This document shows, piece by piece, positions 53,101 to 64,000 of a stretch of DNA of 64,000 bases. The stretch comes from Perca fluviatilis (taxonomy: Eukaryota > Chordata > Actinopteri > Perciformes > Percidae): assembly GCF_010015445.1 (NCBI RefSeq), contig NC_053119.1:22653050-22717049 (forward strand), written 5' to 3'. A model generated the notes under the pieces. The model ran no database searches, had not been told where the DNA came from, and worked only from the letters and a program-made list of their open reading frames with translations. Each line of letters starts with the position of its first letter. Positions within the stretch are counted from its first letter, which is position 1. Both the position numbers and the translations under genes were made by a program.

Positions 53101-54287
53101 AACTGTCAAAACAGGGATATAAGAAATGGAGGGTTGTACGTAGCCTACTTTACCTGAATACAGCCTCTTGTGAAGTCTATCAGCGTACCAGGTCTGACGG
53201 CACTAAATCTTAAAAGAAAATAACATGTCACAGGGTCGAAGGGGAAGTTAATCACAAATGAGAGGATGTGGCAGAGAAGCTACTTCCTCTTTTTGATACT
53301 GGCTTTGTGTCACAAACGGCATTTAAGACTTTAATAGTAGCATATGCGTTGAGAGAAAAAGAAAACAGGGCTCTCTTCTTGGGTAGCAAATGTATTGTTG
53401 GGAAAACCACACTTCAGGAGGGCAAAGATAAACGTGTCACTCAGAGGCCCGAACCACTCAGACTCGACTCACACATCTCCATCTGTGAACCGATCAATTT
53501 GCTGTCGTCTGGTCTCCAGCCTTCTCCATTCTTCAACAAACAAAAAGAAGGAAAGAGAAGAGAGACAACGCGACAAAAAGCTCTGCATGCGCACTAGCCT
53601 TGTTGAAGAAAAGAAAAAGGACCACACATCAGCCAGACGAAGGGGCAATTTGGGGGATGTGGAAGGTTACCATAGCAACAAAGCAATGAGATAAGAATAT
53701 AAAGGTCTAAAATAAACCCATAATTCCTTTAGCTAAACCCCAAATTGCAGGAATTGGCTGTTCCAAAGTCAATCTCGTTCAAAAGCCGAAGCAAATTTAA
53801 CCCATCACACAAATAAGAGACAAAATGAAATTCTCATTCAGTTGGATTTCAGGCATTTATTTCTTGATAGGCAAGATTTAAAAAAAAAAAAATACACAAG
53901 GATGAGACATCCAGCGCAAGCGCGATTTAGATTGACTCATCCATTTTCTCAATAATTCATCACCGGCTCTAAAATGCTTGAGTAGTCGTGCACTGTGCAT
54001 CTTAGCAGGGGGCCCATGCCCCGCTTCGGGAGAGCAGTGTGAGGTCCAGGCCTCCTCGGAGACTCGTCTGAAAGGCCAGTCAATACAAAGATACTATGAC
54101 AGGGGTTCTCCCGGGACGGAGCATGCACTTAAGGCAATAGCATTGGCTTGAGATGTGGTGTGCTGTGTTCATAGTTCAGAGTCAATGAGTACTGTACCAT
54201 TCACAGTTCATTTCTGTCAAGTAAAAGCAATTATGGTATATATATAGCCTAGCTGAAGTAAGCTAATGCATTTCAGATATTACCAGT

Positions 54288-55553
54288 AAAGGAATAGTAT
54301 AAAAAGAATAGTTTCTTATTTACTTTCTTGTCATGAGTTGAGTGAGAATTAGATCAATACCACTTACAGATATATACACCCATTAAATAGGAAGATACAG
54401 TATAGCCAGTCGCAGGTTAGCTTAGCTTAGCATAAAGATGAACGTAAGGGGAAACAGCTCTGCCCTACAAAGGCACAATGCAGCAAAACAACTTTGTGCT
54501 AAATAGTAAACTAACTGTACTAACTATCACAAGACACAGCCAACGAGACAGCTACAAAAAAGAGCGCTATATCATCTGAAATCCAGCTGGTCAGATAGCC
54601 ACAAGCCAGCTAGCCTTAGTTAAAGGCAACTCAAGACACTGTTATTTAAACAAGCTTTTAGTTGACTGGGTTTAATTTATCTTTGACTTTTTAAATGTTT
54701 TAATTTTATTCAATGTATTTTAATGTGAGTGTACCTTGTAAAGCACTTTGTGATTTTTATCTATGAAACTTTACTTACTTAAAACAAAATGTACTTATTG
54801 TTTTTTCCCTAGCTAGTTATCTGTTAATTAATCTTGGTATTTTAGTTTGTTTTCCACATTATTAAATGAAGCAGCAGCTAAATCCAGTCACAATGTAGCA
54901 AAAAGCTAGCTAATCTTGCTAACAGTACTATCTTAGCAGTATAACTGCTTCAGCTTTTGACTCTAGTTGATGTCATGCAATTAGATGTGGTTATTAAACT
55001 ACATTAAATGCACATAATCAAATGTATTTAATAGTTATTTCTAGAAGCTACAGACAGTAAATAATTATAATTAGGTTTTCCAAACGAAAAGAAAGAAGAA
55101 AGCTGAAATTATACATTTTGTTGATTTCTTCTTGCATTTTGTGAAGATTATCCAAAGGCAAAATGTCTGCTACAGTATCTACATTTTTATACATTAGATA
55201 TAGATTACATGGCAATTATGTTTTGGGCATAAAATAAAGGCACCACAACTTTTCTATGGTGCGCAGTTTGTTGTCCAACCTGAAACTTTAAAATGTTTTT
55301 CTGTAGCTTGTTGTGTTTACAGTTTGTGTTACATGAGCTTTAGAGGTGTTGGTACGCATATTTTGTTATTTACGATCAGGGCCAGACAAGCAATTTCCCC
55401 TGTTTGCAGTCTTTATGCTAAGCTAAGCTAACCAGCTGCTGGTTTTAATGTTAGCTTAATATTTAGCATATAAACCATGAGCGTGGTATCAATATTCTCG
55501 TCGAACTCTTGGCAAGAAAGCAAATATGTGTATTTCCCAAAACTATTCTTTTA
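54288..55553. mobile_element. TIR element with ~180-bp inverted arms
   Basis: The left aaaggaatagtataaaaaga ... ttagcttagcttagcataaa and right tttatgctaagctaagctaa ... aaaactattcttttaa are inverted over about 180 bp. It is the most complete copy here of the family also seen at 11975-14350 and 58528-59445. Confidence 0.7.
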
Positions 55554-55958
55554 ATATTTACACATTCATTTTAGATACTTTATAATATACAACAGCATTT
55601 CAACTTTCTTAAATATTCTGGAGAGTAACCAGGTTAACGCAAATGTTTTCCAGTTTTAACATTCGTTTTCCTGTCATGGCTATTGTGTGTATTCAAAAGC
55701 AGGCTAAAGGTTAAAGGGTTTCCTGGGTTGCATTTAACATTCGAGGAAGGAATAAATAAGTACTGACATTTGGAGGAAATTAAATACTGACATTAAGAGC
55801 CTTTTTCAGGCTACTCTCCATGGGGCTTTTTAAGTCCCACATAATAATGATTTTTAAGTCCCAGTTGGTCTCCTCCAGTGTCCAGACTGTAATGCATAAT
55901 ATCTGTGCAGGCACAGGGCAGCAATCAAAAGTATATAGGGGGGAGAAACTGGAAAAGT

Positions 55959-56035
55959 TCAATCAGAGTTTTTGTAGTTGGTGAACAGGTTGTAGAGGAC
56001 TCTGAGGGTGGACTTGAGGTTCAGGTTGACAACAT
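55959..56035 (-). CDS. parvb: parvb last coding exon
   Basis: 77 nt including the stop, encoding VVNLNLKSTLRVLYNLFTNY then KNSD and TGA at 55961-55959. It aligns with the conserved parvin C terminus. Confidence 0.94.
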
Positions 56036-59000
56036 CTGGAAAACAAAAATGGAGACAGCAAAGATCATTAGAGTTTGCCAAACTTGTGTTGAGGAGTTTC
56101 AGAAAGAAAAATTAGACCTTTGACATGCACAAAAATAAAAATTGGATCCAAAAAATAAATGGGCTGTGCTACCATAAAACCATATTTACAATGCAAAGTA
56201 GCTTCCATAATTTCTGTTGGACTACTTTCCCTAAAAGGTTATTTGTAATTTCGGAAAACAAAATGGGGCTAAAAATAGCTCATCATAGATCATATGATGT
56301 ATTACTTCTTCTCAGGAGAGATTCAAAGGCACAAAAATACTTCCTGTTCTCTTCATCAGTAACATGACATAGGCTACTACACAAGGGCTTATTTGCTTAC
56401 TGTAATTTCTCATCACAACTAGGTCTTGGGTAAGTGATTCAAGCTAGACACCATTTTGTTACAGCAGTGCCATATTGCATCACCATTTAAACTAGGACGC
56501 CTTAAGCTCCTTATCATCTGCATTTCCCTGTTAGCTTGGGTGACACTGTTGATATCATTAACAGCTACCGTCAATTATAATGAACCTGCAGATGTGCACA
56601 AACGCACAAACCTTAAACTGTCTGCTCCTAGGAACACAAACTGCACTTGGAAGATAATAACAGTATGAAGATAACAGCTATATATACCATCAGCATGGGC
56701 CTGTGGTCAATGACTTTGTATTTCAGTGTAATGAGTCCTTACAATTAAATGTGTAAAAAATAAAAGATGTAATAATCAGGTTTAGAAAGACTCCTAATCC
56801 TGTATACTAACCACCAACAAAGGTGCTGGTATCGAGTTAGTGGATAGCCTTGGTTTTAGGCATTGTTCTTGATAACTAACTGTGGTTTAAATCCCATGCT
56901 GCTTCCACATGAAAAAGGTCCAACAGCACCTTTTGTTGTTGAGGAAAATGTGCTTATTTAATGTCTCCTCTGTGATAGTGACTTTGGCGGGCTCGGTAGC
57001 CTCATCAAAGTGGCTAGTAGGATTTCTGGGAGGAGTCAAGCCCAGCTTACAGACCTATATAACAAGCAGGTGCTTAGGAAGGCTACTTCCCTTCTGGAGT
57101 GCTACTTCACCCTTCAGACAGAGTTGAATTTTATTTAAATCAAAAAACTCAAATCTAATGCATTCTTCTTTCAAGATCATATTCTGTGGATTAATATGAG
57201 TAAGTAGCTGATATTAATTTGAATGCTTCAGTGGAGTAAGGTACTGATTACAGTTTAAGTACGTTATCAGTCAACTGTATTAGATCACAGTCTGAAAGCT
57301 ATTTCTGTAATAGCATTTCTAATGGGGTTAATGAAATGCAAGTCTCTGTGATAAAATGGGAAAATACTTAATTGTGAACTAATAATCATTATAATAGCAA
57401 CAACTATGTGAAAACAGTAAGTCATATTTTAAGTATAAGTTGTTAAATTCTCCTAAAAAAAAAGAACAGGCTGGTTTATTCAAACGTGTAGCTCAGTGCA
57501 TGAACCCAGCACCAGCCGTCCAGTATGAGAGTTTAAGGGTTAGGTAAGGTCTCCATCTACTGGACAAACTTTAATATGACTGCTACTGTAGGACATCAAC
57601 CATTAAACTTCCTTTTTAAATGGCATCCTGTCAGCAAAAGAGACTCATAATCTCAGTCAGCCTCCATTAAATCTCCCCCTGGAAAAGGGTCTTTTATCTG
57701 ATCTTGTAATAATGTAATCTATAAAATACCTTCTGGTCTGGCTTTGGGTTTCTTCAGGCCTCCATCCTGCATCAGCTCAAAGGCAAACGCCACATTGTGG
57801 ACCTGAGGGGACACAACATGGAAACTCAATGTAATGATAAACTGCAAAAAAATCGTCCTATTCGACCGACAGATTTCACTTTTTGAGGGCATAATCACCT
57901 TCTGTTCAAAGCTCTCAGGGGTGAGGAAGAAGTTGTACAGAGGGACAAAGTAGTCTTCTAGCAGCCCCATCAGCAATATCAGGTACACGCCATCAGCAAA
58001 CTGGACACACACACACACACACACACATAATAGACTGCATGAAAATTTACAGCACATACAATAATAAAACTAAAAGTAAATCAGATTGTATTATATGGTT
58101 CAAAAGTAATGCATGCAAATAGAGGGAATATGAGAGGATGAAAATATGTTACATAACACAAACTCATGATCATTTTAATATTTGACTCTATTCTCTAGTC
58201 TCTAGATACTGTAAATTATCAAATCTCTTACCTGAGATTCCAGCTCAGTAACTTCCAGGTTCAGCTTGTTCAGGTGTTTGTTCACGAAGGTGATGAGAGA
58301 CTGGTAACGGGATCAAAAAACTTATTAAATCATAAATACAGTACAGTTTAAAAAAATACCAACTAATTTGAAATCATTATACTATCCATTATCTTTCAAA
58401 GAAAAGGTTTTTAATACCGTTTTCACCACGTTGAGCTTGTCAGGTGCGTGATCCAACAAAGTGTCAAACGCATCCCTCTCTGTTGTAAAAAAGAAATAAT
58501 TCAAAGGTTATGAATACATAATAAAGAAAAAGTTTGGCATTTTTGGAAATGTCAATGGTATACCACTCATATCTGTCCAATAATTAACCGACAACGGTGA
58601 GTTATTTTAAGCCGAGAGAGGAGGGGCTGTAAATCGGGAAGAGAGGACAGTGAGTTTGCAGTGTGTTTAGTGATTGTTGCCGTTATTCTAAGCCAATAAA
58701 GTGTGTTCAGTCGGGTGGTGAGGACAGGAAGGTAGTGTTATTTTTAACGGTTCTCACCTTAATTCTGAGCCGAGGAAGTGTGTCTGTCTGTTGAGTGGAG
58801 AGGACAGCGAGGTTGTTGTGTTTTTAGCGGTTCCTACCGTAATTGTAACCCGAAAAAGTGTGCCTGTCAGTTGGGTACAGAGCTCCGCATGACCACACAC
58901 TTTTATGACTGTAAATATAGCCAGCATCTAACGTTAGCTACTCCACTGTGCTGTGAAGTATGTCTGACTACGTGAGACAGGAGGAGGGGGCGGGGGAAGA

Positions 59001-61726
59001 CGACTCTATCCAGTATTTTGAATTTTTACTGCAGTAACTATTTTAAAAACTAGCTGTCAGTATTACATATTGCACCTTTAATGACTGGAAACAGGGGGAA
59101 ACAGCTAGCCTGGCAAGTTGTGGTTTTACAGCTGTGGTTGCGAGGTAGCAGAGAGGAAGTCACTGCTCCCAGCCAACAAATAGTCTGACATAATAGTCCC
59201 AAGTAAAACCAAACATTGTTGCTTTTAGACTTTAGTTTTTATTTGAATTAAACAAACAAGATATAACATGTTAATTTGTGAACTTTAAAGGTGCTAGAAG
59301 ATAGATTGTGTTACCTTCAGGTGGAGCTAGACTAGCTGTAACATATTTAACAAACAAATATGAGAGTGGTATCAATCTTCTCATCTAATTCTCAGCAAGA
59401 AAGTGAACAACGCATTTCCCAAAATGTTGAACTTTTCCTTGAAGCAGATGAATAAAGAAAGAATAAAAGTAAACAGACATTTCCATAATTGCTACTGTAA
59501 CATTTGTGGCTTAGACTCACCAAACCTTCCCATCATCATTCTGAAAAAGAAAAAAAAAATGTAAACAATTTAGTTATACTTTATACTACAATTAACATTA
59601 TTAATACCTTACATTACAACATTGATATAAAAAAAAGGTGGATACAATTATTAAGTATCAGCTCTTACTCTGTGGTGCTCGTCAGCTCCTTGGTCACAAG
59701 AGCCGTCTGCAGGATGCCCTCTCGTTTCTGCTCAAACAAAATCAAAATGCTTCAGTTACTTCATGAGAGAATAACTGCAATTGTTAATGCACATTATGAA
59801 AATGACATGTGCAGACATGACATTGAAAAACACTAAAAGATGACGGAAGGATTTAGCCATAAACGGACACTATAATATGTCACTATGATCCGTGTTAGCC
59901 TCATAATATTATTGTTTTGAATGGGTCTTGGTTATCTTCATGGTTTTAGACAGCTCTTGAGTTGTTTTAAGGTTACATTTAGGCAATTTCTGAGATGACA
60001 TGATTGTATTAAAAAATGTATTTGTAACTTGTAGACATGTTTTTGTAGCCTGACAAGCCAGACCCACATCAAGATGTTGGGTCTGGGAACTCACTATTGA
60101 CAGGGCTCAATCCGAGGGGCGGGATAAACGGTTGTCATTCAAATTCCCTCTGCACGCAATAGGATAGCGCTACAACCAGGCAGAGCAACGAAGAAGGTAG
60201 CGAAGCTAGTTGATAGATTAAACTTTTGCTGTATCCTGTCGGCAAAACTCCGAACACATCTGTCTTTTTTAAGAATGATTTCTGTGCCGTTCTTTCTTCT
60301 TTTCTCAAAGAAAAGCTCAACTCCGCAAGTCTTCCAGAAGACCGCTGTTCCCAGCAGCAGCCATAAGCCCGCCCACAGACTCTATACACGATGTGATTGG
60401 CCTGACCAGAGTTTCGTTTTTCCAGCTCGCAAGCCAACGGAGAGTGCCTAGACCCCCCTGGCTGCAAAATAAATGTGCTGCCATTAGGGTGCGTCTAGAT
60501 TTCTAGGCTAATGTTTTTGTTAAATGTTGAGGTATATTTTGAATTATGTCTTATGTTATTGCTGCCTATCTTGAAAAAGAGATTCTTAATCTCAGGGAGG
60601 GTTAAATAAAAGCTTAATAAATGAATATTTATATATTCGTAATCATCCCTCCATTATTGCACATAATGATAGTGAATGCCCGTTGTGTGAGCTTGATGAG
60701 CCACTTTACCTTGATGACGACCACCTGCACAGAAACATGCTCAGGCAGTCTGATGGGGGCCTGGAAATGCATCGCGAGAGCCACCAGCAGGTAGACAATA
60801 GCCACCAGGTTCTTTGAATGAATAGCTGTAACAGTAAATCATAAAAAAGGACTGTCAGCTCTTTGCACACTGCAAGCAAACATACCGATGCAAGCAATTT
60901 TCTAAAGACGAAAGGTAAAGTCTGTGCTTCTTTTTCAAGAGACAAAACTAAAAATGAAAAAGCTGCAAATGAGCAGTTAATGAAGCATGAATTAATCCAA
61001 CTCTTTGGACTGCAGTGGGAAATCATGATGTTTTTAGAGCTCCTCACAACTCTGTACAGGGTTAAATTCTTGCTATTTGTAATGCAAATTAAGAGATTAT
61101 GTGTTAAAGAGGAGTTCCACCAATTTTGCACGAGGTTCAGTTTGCCAGTCACCAGGATGCAGCCTGTAAAAACAGATGTATCATGTTTTCTGTGGCTATG
61201 GAGGAGCTCTCCAATGTGTGACAAAATAAAATAAACCCAATGGTGTCATAGTGATGTCATCAGGGTTATCTTGGCGAATTGCATTATGTGAAATGTAGGC
61301 TGCAATATTTTTTTTTAATCCATCCTTTTTTAAATCGGCTCTTGTGTGTTCCCCAACTTCATGGAAGTGCACAAACTTAATCGCTGGAGTATCAGTTTAC
61401 TTAGCAAATCACTGAAGTCGTCGTAAAACTCACAGTCCACACTCCACTCAATGGTCCAGCCGTGAGGCCTCAGCAGTTCGTTGACGGCCTCCAAAACTGT
61501 CTGAAGCTTCTGCTTTTGGCCGATCTCTGACTGGGTCACCTCGGCCACGTTCAGCTTCCTGCCTGACAACTCTTCTGTCAACAACAGGAGAGATGAGATA
61601 TCAGCTCAAACACACAGGGAAAGACTTTCCACAATCATGAATAATTGTTTACAGAATCATGCAGCAGTATTGTCTTGTACTGATATATATTGTTTACAGA
61701 ATCATGCAGCAGTATTGTCTTGTACT

Positions 61727-61761
<35 letters not shown>

Positions 61762-63595
61762 TGCATATACTGTAGCAAGCAAGCAATGTCTAAATTAAGA
61801 GGAATTAGGAACTCACGTACAGATTTAAAAAAAGGTAGGTTTATAAAAAACCAGCAATACTGAAAAAGGATATCTAAAAAAGGGCACTGACGCAGTTAAA
61901 GACGAAGTGTGATAAAGGAGTGTGAAAACTAAAAAGGGCTTTAACAGAAATGAAGAAATCACACATCACTTAACAAAATGTTTCCTGCTGTGTGTTTTAG
62001 TTGCCGTTTACGACACCACAGAGGACAAGTGGGAGCCAGGAAGAAACCAGTCAGTGTGGAGATTAAAAAATGAGGAGTTGAATTTTCCCTTTAATAACAC
62101 AAAAAACTCAGAATTTAAGAATCTACATACAATTAAAACATGTTGTATGTAAGAAATGCAATAGATAATTGGAGCACAAGAAATATGGACATAAATGAAC
62201 ACAGAGTGATGCTACCTATACAGTACAGGCATATGTGTGACATATAGCAACTAAAAACTGCTAATGTTATTGTATGAATTTAGTTTTTATCACTGCTACT
62301 GTTGCAATGATATTATTCATTTGGCAGATACTTGTTTCCAAAGTAGATGATTTTGTCCAACCTACAGAGTAACAAGAGATAGTGTCATCACCAAATGCTT
62401 ATTTTTTGGGAAATTGGCTTGGGATTAAATGTTAGCATGCAGAAGGTGAAATCTGAAAATGTTTTCAGCCTGCTGTAACAACACTGAATCTTTACCAGAC
62501 ACAGCAGCACCCCAGTGAATACACACACTGGACACTGACCACGGGACAAAACAATGTGCCAATATCAGTATTTTGAAATGTTATTGAATGAGGTGGATGT
62601 TTAGTATGAACCTGCTACAGCTTTTAAATGACAAAGAATAAAGATCAATGGTAGGAGGCAGACATTTCTGTTTTTACTGCAGACAGTGTGCTTCAAAATG
62701 AAAGAAATGTTATGGAATTGTGTTTACAAGTAGTCATTGTCAAAGCAAGTTTTAATGCTAATTCCAAGATAATACTTTTAGGCAATATATTCGCTGATGC
62801 CAATTTACTACTGCTGAATTAAGTTTGGTCTACTGCACAGCTGGTACAGAGGTGCATAAAGAAATCATGCAAAATAAGGCACTGAATTACTGCTCACTGT
62901 CAGCACTGAGTTTATTGCAAATGCAAAGTTTTGGTCATAGAATTTGTCAAAAATCAAACTCACAATAGTAAACAAAAACATATTTATACTAGAGGCCACA
63001 GGCTGCGAATAAAATGATACATTGCTGTGAATTTACTCCTTTTCCGACTAGTGCAGTCTGTTGCTCTAATAAAAAATAATGTTGTTTTTTCATATTAAAG
63101 TCAGTCCGAAACTTTGCATTTCCAATAAACATAGTGCTGACAGAGTGCAGGAATTAAACACTTTCTACTAATACTGCCAATTTTCATACTGGTACGTGGC
63201 ACGTTTAAGGCCTACAGAAGCTATATGGATAAAGATGTTGTGATGCTTTCTTCCTCACCAAATAACTTCTGGAGCACTTGTCCATCATAACAGTCTTCCT
63301 CCAGGTCTTTGACTATGATCCTGTCTTCCTCCAACTCACTGTTGATCCAGTCAATCAGGACCTGCACACAAATCCCAATGCAATAAAACCTACAGTCAAA
63401 CTCTACGTCAAAAAAGTCAAACTCAGTCAAACTTCATCTGTGTACTGTTTTCTTCGTGTTTTCATTGCTCTGATTGTGCTGAAGAGATATGATGCTTGTG
63501 CACAAAAAAATTATCCCAGACTACCTTCAAAAGATCTTTAAATTTAAGATTTTCCCGCGATGTTGGGTCCAACATGATCCTCTCAGCGTTTTCCT
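55959..63595 (-). CDS. parvb: Beta-parvin, 3' 11 coding exons (5' end outside window)
   Basis: Actin- and ILK-binding adaptor of focal adhesions. Exons (transcript order): 63595-63525, 63361-63259, 61574-61434, 60825-60710, 59727-59669, 59540-59521, 58479-58418, 58300-58232, 58000-57899, 57802-57730, 56035-55959. All join in frame with GT-AG sites and give about 297 residues covering both CH domains. CH1 carries VLIDWINSELEEDRIIVKDL, LNVAEVTQSEIGQKQKLQTV and NLVAIVYLLVALAMHF. The linker contains KREGILQ, then ELTSTTE-MMMGRFERDAFD, which is distinctive of beta-parvin. CH2 carries SLITFVNKHLNKLNLEVTEL and FADGVYLILLMGLLEDYFVP, and ends LKSTLRVLYNLFTNYKNSD. The acidic N-terminal exons of parvins are missing and should lie beyond 64000. 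Exon lengths and phases match parvg almost exactly, as expected for tandem paralogs. Confidence 0.95.
56036..57729 (-). other. parvb: parvb last intron
   Basis: About 1.7 kb, AT-rich; no repeat boundary, RNA or coding feature recognised. Confidence 0.7.
57730..57802 (-). CDS. parvb: parvb exon, CH2
   Basis: 73 nt, encoding VHNVAFAFELMQDGGLKKPK then ARPE. The donor is |gtattt. Confidence 0.95.
57899..58000 (-). CDS. parvb: parvb exon, CH2 core
   Basis: 102 nt, encoding FADGVYLILLMGLLEDYFVP and LYNFFLTPESFEQK. On the transcribed strand a (TG)n tract runs directly into the acceptor tccag|. Confidence 0.95.
58005..58026. repeat. (CA)n tract adjoining a parvb splice acceptor
   Basis: About 11 CA units. 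On the transcribed strand this is (TG)n ending 2-3 nt before the terminal CAG of the acceptor. Confidence 0.95.
58232..58300 (-). CDS. parvb: parvb exon, CH2
   Basis: 69 nt, encoding SLITFVNKHLNKLNLEVTEL ESQ. The donor is |gtaaga. Confidence 0.95.
58418..58479 (-). CDS. parvb: parvb exon, start of CH2
   Basis: 62 nt, encoding RDAFDTLLDHAPDKLNVVKT. The acceptor is acaacag| and the donor |gtatta. Confidence 0.93.
58588..59077. mobile_element. TTAA-flanked element with 79-bp minisatellite
   Basis: TTAA at 58584-58587 and 59078-59081. The right end, read inverted, is TTAA-AGGTGCAATATGTAA, a terminus common in fish. The left end (ccgacaacgg) is not its complement, so the element may be one-sided or truncated. 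Confidence 0.5.
58641..58878. repeat. ~79-bp tandem repeat, three units
   Basis: Units start gagaggacag / gtgaggacag / gagaggacag at 58641, 58718 and 58798, and share the ttaacggttc and agccgaggaagtgtg-like blocks. They are about 75% alike by eye. Confidence 0.75.
59521..59540 (-). CDS. parvb: parvb 20-nt microexon
   Basis: Only 20 nt between tttttcag| and |gtgagt. It encodes MMMGRF plus one base; joined to its neighbours it gives TTEMMMGRFERDAF, the beta-parvin sequence I recall from human. The phase agrees on both sides. Confidence 0.88.
59669..59727 (-). CDS. parvb: parvb exon, linker
   Basis: 59 nt, encoding KREGILQTALVTKELTSTT plus two bases. The donor |gtaaga overlaps the end of the STTE motif. 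Confidence 0.9.
60046..60510. mobile_element. Short element with 9-bp target duplication (TAGCCT ends)
   Basis: Flanked by a perfect ATGTTTTTG at 60037-60045 and 60511-60519. Ends TAGCCTGACAAGCCAGACCC and ...TAGATTTCTAGGCTA; the TAGCCT termini are inverted. It lies in a parvb intron. Confidence 0.82.
60710..60825 (-). CDS. parvb: parvb exon, end of CH1
   Basis: 116 nt, encoding IHSKNLVAIVYLLVALAMHF then QAPIRLPEHVSVQVVVIK. The acceptor is gttacag| and the donor |gtaaag. Confidence 0.95.
61434..61574 (-). CDS. parvb: parvb exon, CH1 core
   Basis: 141 nt, encoding KLNVAEVTQSEIGQKQKLQT, then VLEAVNELLRPHGWTIEWSV D. It is almost invariant in vertebrate beta-parvins. Confidence 0.95.
61575..63258 (-). 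other. parvb: parvb intron
   Basis: A 45-bp direct duplication (attgtttacagaatcatgca...) spans 61644-61733 and runs into a (TA)n(CA)n tract at 61728-61761. Nothing else was recognised in this intron of about 1.7 kb. Confidence 0.7.
61644..61733. repeat. 45-bp tandem duplication
   Basis: Two identical copies start attgtttacagaatcatgca and end ttgtcttgtactgatatat. Confidence 0.95.
63259..63361 (-). CDS. parvb: parvb exon, start of CH1
   Basis: 103 nt, encoding VLIDWINSELEEDRIIVKDL and EEDCYDGQVLQKLF, with acceptor tgtgcag| and donor |gtgagg. Confidence 0.95.
63525..63595 (-). CDS. parvb: parvb exon before CH1
   Basis: 71 nt between ttcaccag| and |gtagtc, encoding ENAERIMLDPTSRENLKFKD then LLK. 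The (M)xDPTSREDPKFKEL motif is parvin-specific. Confidence 0.88.
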
Positions 63596-64000
63596 CTGGT
63601 GAAGATAATGCAAGAGAAACTCAGCATAGGTTATTGTGACACTCAACTATCCAGTTTCATTTCCTACATATTTGTCTCCCCTTTTGGATACATACATACA
63701 TACTTTTTGTCTCACATAAATACAACTCTACAGACACACACGTATACAATGTTCCTATCACCCCCACATCAACAGTGATTCACATGGTGACTAAGGGCAA
63801 AGGCGTCTCCCCTCCACCCACTTTCATTTCCTGCTTTTCCACTGTCAAAGTCCCCATTACTCATATATATAATCCTCTGTGACCTGAGTAACCTATGGCA
63901 CTGAGATGCAAAAGTCTTAAGAAGTTGATCATATTTGAAATGCAATTGCAGCATCAACAACAGTGCAACCAGTTCAGGCAATAATAGTGTTTTAACATTA
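63596..64000 (-). other. parvb: parvb intron, window edge
   Basis: The preceding acceptor (ttcaccag|) defines the intron end. No upstream parvb exon was recognised before the window ends, so the N-terminal exons lie outside. Confidence 0.7.

Larger units (their letters stand above)
52801..55958. other. parvg-parvb intergenic region
   Basis: Contains the candidate parvg 5' UTR exon and its unresolved promoter, the presumptive parvb 3' UTR, and the element at 54288-55553. A - strand AATAAA near 53857 is one possible parvb poly-A signal. No further gene recognised. Confidence 0.45.
58528..59445 (-). mobile_element. Common fish TIR element split by a TTAA element
   Basis: Left part tttggcatttttggaaatgt ... 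(to 58587) and right part gactggaaacagggggaaac ... aaaatgttgaacttttcctt belong to the same family as 54288-55553. They are separated by the 58588-59077 insertion. It lies in a parvb intron. Confidence 0.6.

Noticed and set aside
53268..53694. Open frames of about 100 codons upstream of parvg on the + strand
   Set aside because: No family resemblance, two overlapping frames of similar length and no splice or start context; more likely chance next to the parvg promoter.
60706..61224. 172-codon frame on the - strand overlapping a parvb exon
   Set aside because: It covers the parvb exon in another frame; the true frame gives the conserved NLVAIVYLLVALAMHF.

Overview
The window looks like nuclear DNA from a teleost fish, most likely a percomorph. 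It has intron-rich vertebrate genes, long dinucleotide microsatellites, tRNA-derived SINEs, fish-type LINEs and many short terminal-inverted-repeat elements. The organism call is an inference from gene content and repeat style. No database search was possible.

Three genes are recognisable. On the + strand at 3.2-6.9 kb are two coding exons of a Shisa-like membrane protein (shisal1 type). Its signal-peptide exon was not found and probably lies left of the window. On the - strand at 52.4-42.6 kb is an apparently complete 12-exon parvin gene, best matched by gamma-parvin (parvg). Also on the - strand, from 63.6 kb to 55.96 kb, are the last 11 coding exons of beta-parvin (parvb); its 5' exons continue beyond the right edge. 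The order shisal1 > < parvg < parvb, with shisal1 convergent to the parvins, is that of human 22q13.31. Parvins are two-CH-domain adaptors of the ILK-PINCH-parvin complex at integrin adhesions. Shisal1 is a single-pass membrane protein of poorly known function and is not expected to act in that complex.

The interval 7-42 kb and most introns are packed with mobile DNA. It includes a run of non-autonomous elements flanked by TTAA (8.9-10.4, 12.0-14.2, 23.8-24.4, 29.8-30.4, 47.1-48.2 and 58.6-59.1 kb), a hAT-type element with a perfect 8-bp target duplication (16.3-17.1 kb), and Harbinger-like elements with TTA duplications (18.3-19.1, 27.3-27.9, 35.6-36.2 kb). There are also a 2.3-kb element with long inverted arms (36.5-38.8 kb), two LINE copies in opposite orientation (29.3-33.0 kb) and a decayed hAT-transposase-like pseudogene (26.4-28.2 kb). 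Several are nested inside one another, so relative ages can be read directly.

I found no convincing new gene system. The observations most worth following are the nested insertions with natural empty sites, a 633-bp tandem duplication inside a parvg intron, a 42-bp inverted repeat in the hAT pseudogene, and microsatellites sitting on splice acceptors of parvb and parvg. A shisal1 splice donor that overlaps the stop codon is also notable.
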